From Metellina segmentata (lineage: Eukaryota > Arthropoda > Arachnida > Araneae > Tetragnathidae), in contig OX375872.1 in assembly GCA_947359465.1 (NCBI GenBank), forward strand, positions 139,023,432-139,087,431: DNA of 64,000 nucleotides, read 5' to 3'. Shown piece by piece: positions 1 to 12,400 of this stretch. How positions within the stretch are numbered: position 1 is the first letter of the stretch; each line of letters begins with the position of its first letter. The notes beneath the pieces were generated by a model. That model did no database searches and was not told the origin of the DNA. It saw only the letters and a program-made list of their open reading frames with translations. The position numbers and the translations under genes are program-made.

Positions 1-105
1 AAGGACTATTGACGAAAAATAAGCACTTCTAAGGGCCCTTAGAAATGGAAGGTAAAAATAAGCACTTATAAGCACTTTATAAGCACCCGTGGGAACCTTC
101 TTTAA
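1..105. mobile_element. Terminal fragment of the CAGGGTTCCCA transposon family
   Basis: The left edge repeats the right end of the 3-kb intron 5 element (36603-36710): AAGGACTATTGACGAAAAAT, TTAGAAATGGAAGG and AAGCACTTATAAG occur in both in the same order, ending in a decayed GTGGGAACC. It lies in laminin intron 25 and probably extends beyond the window. Confidence 0.8.
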
Positions 106-197
106 TTGTTCAAAGCTTTTGCTTTAGTTTCCATACATTAATATATTATAAAACTTCAACAGTTAAAATTTTGTGTAAAATAGTGTTTATTACTCAC

Positions 198-433
198 AAT
201 ATTATTAAGTTCTGGAATTTCATCTTCAATTGCACTAATTTTTCCAGCAATTTTCATTAAAGCAGCTTCATTTTCGAGGTATGTCTGATTATACAAATTA
301 GTTGCTTTCTCCAACAGTTTTTCAGTTCTTCTCCTGTGTCCTTCTGATTCATGCAAAACAGCCCTAGAATCTCTAACTTGGTTTTCTGCTTTATCAGAAC
401 GGGCTTTAGCTTCTTTTGTTATATTGAATGCAC
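198..433 (-). CDS. LAMB1: Laminin beta-1 exon 25: coiled coil domain II, last exon in window
   Basis: Encodes residues 1327-1405: [60 protein letters not shown]. Donor GTGAGT at 197-196 is in phase 0. In human beta-1 the equivalent position is just before the Cys-rich knob, so the next exon should open with that motif. Confidence 0.95.
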
Positions 434-3400
434 CTAAAGAGAACAATCCAGATTCAAGTTCAAGTAAAATAAAGTTTTAGAAATAATGCATCACATATTT
501 AAACACAATGTGAGAAAACTATGCTGTATCACTGTAGCACCTCATCATACATACTTCCAGAAACTTATCCCTTTGAACCCTGAATTTTACTAGGAAATTC
601 AGTAATTTAGACGATTTCATATATAAATGCTAGCCAACCATTTTGCAAATTTTGCATTTACATAAATGAAAGTATTGTAATATTTAGCTTTTAATACATA
701 GAATTTTTCACATATACAATTAGTTAAAGATTTACCTTCGACATTTGCTTCTTGTAAAGCAGTAGCATTACTTTTTAATGCTTGTGCATCAGAAGTGAGA
801 TCATCTGAACGTTTACGCAAATCTGTTAGGGCTAAATTGGCATCATAAATTCTTTGGGTTGTGTTTTCTAATTCATTGTCAATAACATCTAAGTGATCTT
901 GTGTAATTGTAAGATTTTGCCTGAAACAAAATATGTTTTTATTATAAAGATGTATGCACAATATACAAGTTCATCATAATAAATTCCATTATAAGCACAG
1001 GGCATAGTAAATCATATAAATATAATTAAAAAGTAATTCTAAAAAACAATAAATATTGTGAAAACAACTCTTAATATGTGTATTTTGGGAAATTGGGGGT
1101 CTCCTAAACCTAAAGATCTAGCTCATATAGTTTTCTAAACTTACTTTTACTAAAGCACTGTGTGTTACTTTTCTAAAGCACTAGCATCAATTAAGTAGAT
1201 TATGCTTTATTTATTTTCTAGATCAAAGCTTTGAATACAATAAGTACATATTCTGCATTTATTTTAAGTATGGGGCAGTGTTCAGAAAAATTCTTTTAGT
1301 TGTTAAATTTCAATTTTGCATAAAAAATAGCATAGACTATTACTGAAATCTTTTGGGAAACTTGTTTAAAAACATGTTACAGTAAAATTTTATAACCAAT
1401 TATAAAATAATTTTAGGAATAGAATTTAAAACTCATATGCACGTGCTAATTTAACTTTCTTTAAGAAACAATGATTCAGCAAGCATGCATACACGTTTTG
1501 TAATAGGTTTGTTTTTTACCAACCTCAGCATATCCACCATGTCCTGAAGATCTTCAATATCTGATCCAGTGATATTAGCATCAGCAAGAATTTCTCGAAC
1601 CTCCTCAAGTTTGCCTTCCATTACAGAAAACTCTTTAGAATATGCACCTGTAATTCCTGTTTGCTTGATGTGTTTAGCATCATCTAGAAGCTGTTGAGTC
1701 TGGTCTGAATGGAAAAAAAAAAGTAATATTTTGAAAAAGAAATGAAAGACTAATTTTGGGGGATTCTTTATTCTAATCTATTTGGACAAAGTGAAATGTT
1801 TTCAGTAGCTAAGAAGCACATTTTAATATGCAATAAAAATTACTGCAATCCATCACATAAAAGACATTGATAAATTTAGACAAAAAATATAAGACAAATT
1901 CAAAAAGGGAAACCTTAAGAAGTTTTATCAAGCTATTGTATGTTGTTTAGGTATGTTTTGCAAAGGTTAACTTGCGCAGAACTCGTATACAAAGCGATTT
2001 TAATACTGAACTTGCAAACTTTATACATGTTAGTCTAAATAGAAATGAAAAACAACCCATGACCTTACCTCGTAGCAATAAGAAAGGTTCTACGAAAGCA
2101 TGAAAAAACAAATAAATGCATACAAATTACTTTCATGAAAACTTTCAATTTTGTGAAACATACAAATACAAAAATATGTCTAACACAGTTAAAAAATATT
2201 TTTATATCACTTGAGAATTCAATTTAAGTTTCTTTCTTACAAACATATCTTAGGTATATTCATTATTAGATTTCATTTCTGAAGCAAATTAATGATTTAC
2301 CAATAATATAAAACACAGAAGAAAAAAATTTTAAACAGAAAATAACTAAATCTAAATTGTCTTGCGGTGAACTTCTTAATAAAACCTGCATCAACTGAAA
2401 ACTTTAACAGTTCTAGTTTCACAGAATCTTTGACAAATTTTAAAGAGCAATTTTTTTAATTGCAATCAGAAAACAAATTTTTGCCAACTAAATAGTGATG
2501 AAACTGAAACAAACCTCTTATTTGTTGTGTCTTTGATTAGCAATACCATCATTGGTAAAAGTGAAAAAAAATTAGTTCCAAGTCTTCTGAATCCTTCAAT
2601 TTAAAGAAATGAAATTAAAAATTCAGATTAAATTTTCAGTTTTTTGCTGAACAAAATAAAGTTTTTACATAACCTGTTATAATATTGCTTTGGTTTTAAG
2701 TATGCTTCCTGTAATTCTATAAATGAAATTATTGACAACCATAGCAATTATGTACATTTTGCAATAGTAATGTATTATTAGCTTATGTTAGTTTGAATTA
2801 TATTGTGAATATATTAGTTCTAATTACTTAAAAGAGATACATATCTCACCTTTCAGTTCTTGCAATATGGCATCCCAGTTATCAAAGCACTCTCCACATG
2901 GATCACAATAGGGTGAACTCCCAGTGAAACCTCTAGCACACATGTCACAATTTTTACCAGCAATACCTTCGGAGCACACACAGGATCCATCTTCTCTTCG
3001 GCATTGCAATGTTCTGGAACCTTCTCGATTACATTGACAAGCTGTTAAAAACATTTTTTAATGTTAGTGAATATCACATTGGAGATACATTTTTTGCCTT
3101 GCTAGCTCAAGATTCACTTAAATGATAGAAGAATTCAAGAAAAAAAGAAAACGGTCAAGGATTGAAATGTTTTGTTTCATTTTTTTTATCAAAATCTTGC
3201 ATACTGTATTCACTTGAATAATCTGAGTACATTTCCACCTAAAACCCTGGTGCTGTGCATGGTGTACATGAAACAAATTTGGCAACAGAATGTGTCAAAA
3301 CTCTTGATTTCTAACACTCTTCCCAGATGAAAATGCATCCCATTTTGCCTGTTCAGGAGCAAGAATTCAATGCAATTAATGACAATATAACTAAATAACT

Positions 3401-6400
3401 TACATATTGTTGTTCCTAAAAAGATTGTGGTTATACAACAAATGAAGTCCTCAAAGTAGTGATGATGTAAAGAATCTGTTGACATGATGTCATAAATATC
3501 ATTCATGAAGTTTAATTATAATTCATTTCCTAAAATCTGATAACCCAAATTCGTTAACAATAATGGTTAAGTTTTATTGGAAGATTTGAAAGAACTACTA
3601 CCATTAGAGAACTTAATAAGATTAAAATAATACTTTACAAATTATATATAATACATCACTGAATGTTCAGTCATTTGTCTAATGATTCTAAAATTATTGC
3701 TCTAAACAATAAACCAAGAATTCATCATAACATTCTGGGGTCTTTATTTCTATATTACTGAATATTTTATGTTCCAGTTTCATGGTGTTTTTCAAAATTC
3801 TCTTACTTGTTTTAAATTTTCATTCTATATTTACATTAAAAATCTAGATTCCAAAGTTATGAATTTTGTGGAATGTTGAGACCATTTAAACAATTTCAGA
3901 ACTTTCACTTTGGGAACACTCAACATAAAAAAACATTACATTTCTGCACAGAGCTTTGAACATTAAATATGGAGTTGAATATAAGCCAAGTCTAGAATTA
4001 TCTTTATGTTGAAAAATCCACGTCATTTATAATACAGAATAGTCAAACTATTGTCTAACAAATCCAACAAAATATTTTAGATAATTTGCGACACAGTTTA
4101 TATCATACACTTTAACTAGTTAAGTTAAAGTGAGAATTAACCAAGTATACTTGTTTCATTTATTGTTCAGCTACAAAAATGAAACTGACAGAAATCCTGG
4201 CAGTCAAAAACAAATAAAACAAACACTTACGATAGCACTGTACATGAGGATCTCCCCAATAATTTGTCTGACATTCATCACATTTACGTCCACCATGGCC
4301 ATGTTTACATGGACACTGCCCATCAAACTGCAAAGGCAAAAAATAATTTATTCTGTTGCTGATAACACATAGTACAAGCATAAACTTCATGACTTTCATT
4401 CTGAACTCAAATTTCCCAAGTCTTAAGCTTATTTTGACACATTATCAGAGAATGATTGCCATATCACAATAAGTTTCTAAATAATTAAGTTTTAAAATAA
4501 AAAGATAAATTGCACAAAAATTAAGTGCCCTTATACAAAATAACTTCCAAGTGCTTAGGGGAAAAGCCTTGTCTCCTAACAACCTAGTATAAAATTTAAT
4601 TGTAAAATAATTAAATCAACATAAATTTTCGTGAATTTGTTTCAGGTCAGATAGAACACATGCCACCACTAGTTGACACCAGAGGCACTGGAAAGTTGCA
4701 GAGGCAGTTCCTAATGCACATATACTTGTGTACCACCACTTTCTCTGTACAAATTATGTTTTGGTGGCTTTGTATTAATTTATTGCACAAAAAAACATTA
4801 TTAGTTACACATATTTCAAATTGTATACAAGTTGTATTGTCGGCTTCACGGCCGCGAAAAAGCAATGGCGGGGGTTTTCAAAAACAACGCCAGTGTTCTT
4901 TATTTGATTACAATTTCGGCGAATACGATTTGTTCGATTCTCAAGAGCACTCGTAATCGCGCATCTCTAAATAGGACAAACGATAATAGTTGCCATTTAA
5001 ATTATCAAAACTTCCCTGATTTTTTGTGAAATTTGGAAATTTTCCCAGAGATTTCTCTGATTTTTCCAGAATTAAAAAGTTTCCTGAGAATTCCCCTATT
5101 TTCCAGATTTTCTTACCACCTTGTTTATGGTTAAGAACCTACTTTCTATAGGCGATGAACCAGTTTGCCTAACTTCAAAGGTTAACTACTTGCATGAAGT
5201 CAAATGTATCAAATATTTTATTTTTTTATTTTTATACAATGGCGGGCATTGTTGATTTGTAATCATTTTGCCACTACAAGGCCAGAAGTGATGGCCACAT
5301 GTGAAGGAGCCCCCAATGGGCGACCATCATTACCTCTAACAAAGAACAGTACAATTTACATCCATGCCTTGACTCCAGATTTGAACCAGGAACCTTCCGA
5401 TCGAGAGGCCAACATCTTAACCACTAGACCGGTTGGTCGGCATGTATCAAATATAACCTTATACTTCAATAAGTTATGAAATGTGTGAAACTGGACACAA
5501 TTATGTTTTAAAAATCAATTTTAAAAAGTAAACATTCTAAAATGTCTAACTACTTTCAATTTTATCCTATATTTGACTGAATCTATCAATTTACTCTTAT
5601 TGGTACCTTCATTATAATAAACATTTGGTCACTCAATCAGCATTTTGGAGTGTTTAAGTTTTTTTTCTCCTAATAGCATTCTTAATACTTATCAAAATTA
5701 GTATTGGTCTCATTAATTAAGGCACAATGACACAAATGTAAGTTTCTTTTTATCTTACTTCATTGCACTCGGATGCAAAAGATCCAGAAAGATCACAGTC
5801 ACATGGTTTACATCCAGTTTTACTGCTTATGTTCCAATAATTAGGAGCACATCGATCACACGATATTCCAACTACATTGGGTAAACATGGGCACTGTCCA
5901 GTTCGTTTATCACAAATACCATTAGCATCAGCAGTTCCAAGTGAATTGCACACACATCCTAAAATGTAAAGAAATTGTTATTAAAAAAATCCTTAAAGTG
6001 TGTATGAAAGCAATAAGTTTAAATTAATTCACACACTGAGTATAACAGACTAATCAAATAAGAAAGCTTGTAAAAATAGCTTAAATATATTTTTACAGTT
6101 AAATACCAATGAAATAAAGAAATGATATTCACATTCAAAAGAATTTACATTCCATTAAAATATCCTTGGAATAGGATAGCATACTTAAGCATTCTTGTCT
6201 AGAGGCATCTCCATAAAAACTATCCATACAGTATTCACAGTGTGGTCCAGCTGTATTGTACAAGCATTTAAGACATTCTCCATTTTCAGGGTCACAATTT
6301 CCAGGAACAGTTTCATCAATGTTTCGGTTGCATTCACATCTTTGACATTTTCCATTAGGTACAGTTGGTTGACCAAAATAGTTATTAGCGCATCGATCAC

Positions 6401-9400
6401 ATCGCTCTCCTACAAAATAAACATAGATAAAGTTTAACAAATCTATCTAGCCAGTGAAATTAATATATTTTTAATTTTTAAATAATTAAAAAAATAATAT
6501 AAATCCTTTGTTGATGCCTTTACCCAAAAAATTTTCAATAATTTATGTTGAGATTGTGTTTATGTAAAGTTATTTTAACTGCTTGAATCAAACTATATTC
6601 TTTGTTCTGTCAATTTCAAAGTTAGATAATGGTGTCTGAATTTCTTTACTTCCAGAAACCAAATTCATCAGGGGCAAGAGTAATATAACCAAATGCAGAA
6701 TATATCAAGATGCAATATAATGAGAGGCAACTCTATTAAATATGGCAAACCAAACAAGTATTTGAGATTTTATGAACTTTTCAATTTTTGCCCACAAATT
6801 CTTCAATGGGTTATATCACCTAACATTTCTTAAAAATTCTAACAGCATCTTACAGCTGGAGAGACTTCCCTTTCTCCAATGTATTAGTAACATGTATTTT
6901 TATTCATAAAATAAGCTAGATATGAATTAAAATTAAAAACATCAAAATGAGTTTTTGAAAGCATTTCGTTAGGTTAAAAGGAATTACACATCTAAAAAAA
7001 GTATGTTTCAGAAAAAGACCAAAATACAAACCAGCATAGCCAATGTCACACAGACAAATCACGTTTTGAGTCCTTATATCCAATTCACAACTCTGTGCAT
7101 GACTAAGGCCACTATCTGCAACACCGGGGCATGGACAAGGCCTGCATGGAATACCATATCCAATTCGAGGATCACCATAAAAACCAGTGTCACATCTAAA
7201 CAAAATTGAAAACTTATAGAACAAACAAGAAAGAAATTATGAATTTCAGAAAACTTGCACAATAAAAGAGCAGTTACACACAACATATATTTTAAATGAA
7301 AAAAGGCTTCCAATTTTAAACATCAATTAAGAATGTTTCACAGTAAATAAAAAATATGTTAGTTTAAAATTTTTAATATTTAATAACTGATTGCAAGTTA
7401 CATCAATATTAATTATTTTTAATTAGTTCCTAGAAAAATAAATTTCACAGGGGTATCAAAAAAAATATGAAAAAGAATTTAAATATGAAACATGATAGAT
7501 AATTTTCAGAAGAAAAAAAAGAAGTTTGATAACAATTAAAGTAAAAAAATTTATAGACTAGGGCTTATCAGAGAGTTTAACAGGTTCTTTGAAATTCACT
7601 TTATGTACAATTTTAAGGACACTGTACACACATAGTAATAATTTATTCATCTCTCCTTAATGGCGAGAGCTAAGGGGAATTTTAACTCTACGACTATTAA
7701 AGTTGAAGGAGCAGATCTATGGTGGTTCGAAACATATGTTTATTTGCTACTCTGGATAAATTACAATGATAAGAATATATACATTTTAATAACAATGAAA
7801 ATAAAAAGTAATAACGATACCCAGGGATGCATCCGCTGAAACTATAAGATTAATAGAAGAGAAAACGTTAGTGTACAGATTTTAAATGGTTAGTGAAATC
7901 AGAGCTCGATGCCATAGCGGCAAAATTGGGGCCCTGGAAAAATGCTAGCTTTCTCCAGAGGGAGAGAGAAAAGCCTCACTCACTTGTTTCTTCAGAAAAA
8001 GAATTCAAAGAAATGCCCTCTTTCGGACTGGGAATTATCCCCTCCCAAACAGGTTGCTACTACGCACACTTAACACCAAGCGCATTACCAGGGCAAGTAA
8101 TTATCGCCCTCTTTGGGATTGAGCCTTACACACATGAAACTAGCTTTTAGAACAAGCCAATAACAAAAATCTCTTCAACTTAATATGTAGGTTTGATGAA
8201 CTACACTTATGTATACTGAAGTCTTAAGTATGTTTATTTTTTCTATGTTTGGGATAAAAAGCCTAACTATAACAATATTTGATTCAAACAATATTATTTT
8301 ATTCTCGTTTTAATAACTAAAAATGTTCTTTATGATATTCCACTAATTTCAAATAAAAATAGATACAAATAGTTCACTAAAGGTAAATAATTTAAAACTA
8401 ACCTATCGCACTTTATTCCAGCACTGAAGTCTTTGCAGTCAATACAGAAACCTGTTTTAGAATCACAAGTGTCTGCATGACCATTACAATCACACCTCTG
8501 ACAATTCGGATATTTATAAAAGCCAGGTTGACATTCATCACACTGTCTACCATAAGTATTAGGGCGGCATTTGCAATTACCACTTTGGGAATCACAGAAG
8601 TTGTCCAAAGACCCAACGCTATTACAATCACAGGCTAAAAATACATAACAAAATTAGAAATCATAAATTTTTTTAAATCAATCACATTGTAAAATGATGC
8701 AAAATATTTTTGAAAATAAATTATAAAATGACCAACAGGTAAAAATATTGTGACTCAACTATTATAATTTCAACGTGTTAGAAAATCTTTTATAGGGTTT
8801 GTATAGCTTTTGAAAATGAAAGTTAAGCAGTTTAAAGTGCGATTTAAATGTGTTTCTGACATTACCAACTTAGCAACTAGCTAGCTTCATCAATGAAAGC
8901 CTCTTTTGGTCCTTGGCTAAATGTCTGTGAGTAAATGTTTTATGCAAAGGTTAAATAAAAAATACAATGCATCATTTAAGTTGATATTCTTTTTGCAATT
9001 CGGATACAATCAAAATAAAAAGAATTATATGATCAACAATGCTTCAGAGCCTCAAGTTTTGAATATTAATAAAAACATAAAAAAAAGTTGAAGTATAAGA
9101 TTTCATATTCACTTTTCTGTCTACATTAAATCATATAAAAAAAACTACACAGTTGAGTTACAATGCTACTTGGTTTTATTAACCCTCTAACAGCCATATG
9201 GATTTGAAGATCACGTCCTAAGAAACCCAAAATGCCCGAGTGTCAGTAGTATTATAACTAACTATATCTTTCCCCTTTTTACTCATCATCAGAACACCGT
9301 ACAAGAGATCTGACCCCCCCCCCCCCAGCTTGTTTTGATGAGGGGGTCGTAAGGAAAGTGCTCTTTACAACTTATAAGTTGATCTTAGAATTGGACATGG

Positions 9401-12400
9401 TGTTTGCTAACGTTCAGCAACCATTACACAACATATTTTAATCTCGCAAAGAAAAGAAGGATCGAAAAATTGCGAAATTGATTCAACTTTAAAACAAACA
9501 CATTATGCTGTATGTATAATTTTAAATACATATTTGTTCATCAATTGTTTTAAAACAGCAATTTATATATATTTTCACCTTATTTCCCTCTTATCTCTTA
9601 TTTCAAATCTCTTGCAACTGGAATATATAAGTTATACTTTTTCTGTTGTGTTATCTCTCAGTAATTAATTTGCAATTTTTTACCTTATTTTAGAAGCAAC
9701 ATGTTAAAAATTTAATAATAATATATTTTTTACTTTTAAATTGATGTTGAAAAAAGGTTTACGGAAATATAATACAAAGTGATAAAAGTAGTTATTTTTC
9801 AATAATTCTTCATTATAAATAGGATCTCAAAGCAACGTGAATTTTTGACAATGGTTTCTTTTAAAATTGTAGACCAAAAGCACATCTTGATACATCACTG
9901 AAGTATTACTAGAATTAAGTCGAAATTATGTCCTTAAAATGGAAGTTTTACTGGTTAGTGATAACTTTTAAAATTATGCAGGTTTTCCTAAAAACACTAA
10001 GCTATGCAAACCTTTAAGTGTGAAAACTTTTGCTTAGTAGAAATGAATTTCACACATTACTGCTATCACCATACTCTCACTTACAAATCGAAAAAGTAGC
10101 ATTTCTAGCCTGGTAATTCAATTTCATTCTTACAAATTTTTTCTTTTTCAGTTACTATTATATATGCATAGGTACAAAACATGTCTTGGAATTAAATTTC
10201 ACATAAAAATATAAGCGATTAAGTACTTCAATGAAATTTTGCGTTTAAAACAACGTTCAAGTGTGCATCACTCAAAATGAAAAGTGTAGTAGTTTCTTCA
10301 AATATTATAAATTTGTGATAACTTACATTCTAAAAAACCAAAACCCAGTCAGATGAGGGAAAACATTGTATCTTATTCTTATGATATGCATTCTTAGAAT
10401 TTTATTCTTTTGATTATTGGGTTAGAACATACCCCCAACCATTACTTCTGGGCTAACGTTTTCAAAATTTTTTTAATTATTTCTGGTTACTGATCGAGAC
10501 ACAAATGGTTTTGTATACAAGAGAAGCTGACTTATATCGATGCGAAGTCAATTGTTCACATAAGTATCTCCCTCAATCCCCAGGCTTAAAGTTCCAGTCA
10601 CCTGTACATGAACAGCAACACTGGTTCTTTTATATGAAGCATAATATTAAAAAGGACAATGGACAAAAAGGATAACTGGAACCCTTCTGTCCAAACTCTG
10701 CACTATTCAGAACAAGTTACAGTTATTTGTCTTTCTCTTTGTAGCAAAAGCATGTGTTATCCTCAAGCAGTGAATACTAAGATAAAAGAGCTGCCTCGAA
10801 TAGTTCATGATTTTTTCATCTTTCTTTAGAGGTCCAGTGTTAACCCATTGGGTGGGTCAAAGTTCTTCTATATCCAAGCCTTTTAAAAGCAAAATATCTC
10901 TCAGGAGTTCATCCGATCCGCAGACAGACTGAAGAAGCTGATCTGCACAGTTAGAAATGGACCCCTAACACCCGATGATTGCTTAAGATGACAGGTATGG
11001 CTTTGTAAAGTGAGGTTGGCTAATTACACTCCTCATCGGTAGAAGGGGAGATACGTTGATGAGTATTGGGCAGTCTCAGGTGGCGAGCGGGTGTCTGAAT
11101 GTAAAGCAGTTTTGGGTGGTTTGGCATTTAGAGGGTAAAGGAGGCCAGTGCACAAAATTTTGATTACTTTTTCATAAATTTAAATAAATATTTATCAGAG
11201 TTCCCACTCTATTTCAGAAATAACATTCACTGACTTTTCCAGGTTTTTCAGATGAATTTTTTCCAAAATTCCAGGTTAAACTTTAAGCAATTCCCAACAT
11301 TTTTAAGGTGGAAAAAAATAATAATAATTTAGCATTCAACAGCCAATATTAAAAACCAATTTAAGAATTATGCACTGCAAAAATTAACACACAAAGCCCA
11401 AGTAATTTTGCATTAAAACTTATTCAAATAATCCAACATATTTGACTTAAATCAATTTGTGATTTAATGTACCACAAGCATGAAAATTTTCAAATTAAGC
11501 CAGTGGAGGAAACAAATTTCATAAATATTGGCTGTTTCTTTTAAAATTGGTTAAAAAAATTCATAAAATAAAGTGATAAGAAATTGTGCACAAATCTTAC
11601 TGGCTAATTTTCTCCAAAGCTGAAAAGACATGATCAATCATTTTCCAGGTCATTGAGGCAATCTTCCAGGTTTTAGACGAAAATTCGTAATTTCCCCTGA
11701 CTTTTTTCGACAAAATTAAATTTCCTGACAATTCCAGGTTTTCCATGACCAGTGGAAACCATGGTTTATAGAATTTGTTTAAAATGATGTATTATGTATA
11801 AAGATACGTTGAATGGAAATATTTTAAATACATTTTTTTAAATACCTGTACGCACCTGAAGTCAGGTCAATTTTGTGCTTTAAACTTCAATACCTCAAAA
11901 TGTGTATTTTTTCCATAAAAGGAACATTTTTCAAAGTCAATTTTAGCAAATATAAAAAAAATGGTTAGCAAGTGTAACATTCCCCCATAACATATTTTAA
12001 CAGGCATTTTTTTCTATCTGCTCAGAAAAGTTAATTTTGATTGTTGAAAAAGATGAAAATTGATTGAAGAAAATAAATCTTAAAACTTCAAATTTTAAGT
12101 TTTAAAAATCAGTGTTAAAGTTTTTAAAAATGTCTTCATAACCTGTGTAAAAAAATTCAAATCAATATACATAAAAGATTCATAAATGTTGCTTAAAATT
12201 TGACCATTTTAACATTACAAAGATAGGACTGCACTGGTCCCCTTAACATGGAGTAGAATATTTTCTAATTTTTATACCTTCTGTGGGCCTTTTTGCCCAT
12301 CCATAGCTTTGCCATTTTGAGAGACATTTTCATTTTACTTATATTTCTTACTGAAGTTTGAGTGTACAGGAACAGATATTTGGTAAACATTAAGCTTTTT

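Larger units (their letters stand above)
434..4230. other. Laminin introns 21-24 without recognisable insertions
   Basis: Intron 24 (434-735), intron 23 (921-1523), intron 22 (1705-2849) and intron 21 (3042-4230) are AT-rich. I see no TE termini, long ORFs or RNA genes in them. Exons 22-24 within this span are listed separately. Confidence 0.5.
5455..8402. other. Rest of intron 20, introns 18, 19 and 17
   Basis: The rest of intron 20 (5455-5758), intron 19 (5959-6184), and intron 18 (6410-7031) show nothing identifiable. In intron 17 (7196-8402), positions about 7650-8150 are richer in GC than the surroundings and include an open stretch of 85 codons at 7893-8150. It looks like an old repeat but I cannot assign a family. 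Confidence 0.4.

Noticed and set aside
5378..5441. A functional tRNA gene on the minus strand
   Set aside because: The tRNA-like head is followed by a SINE body, an A-rich tail and a target duplication; the cloverleaf is not well preserved.
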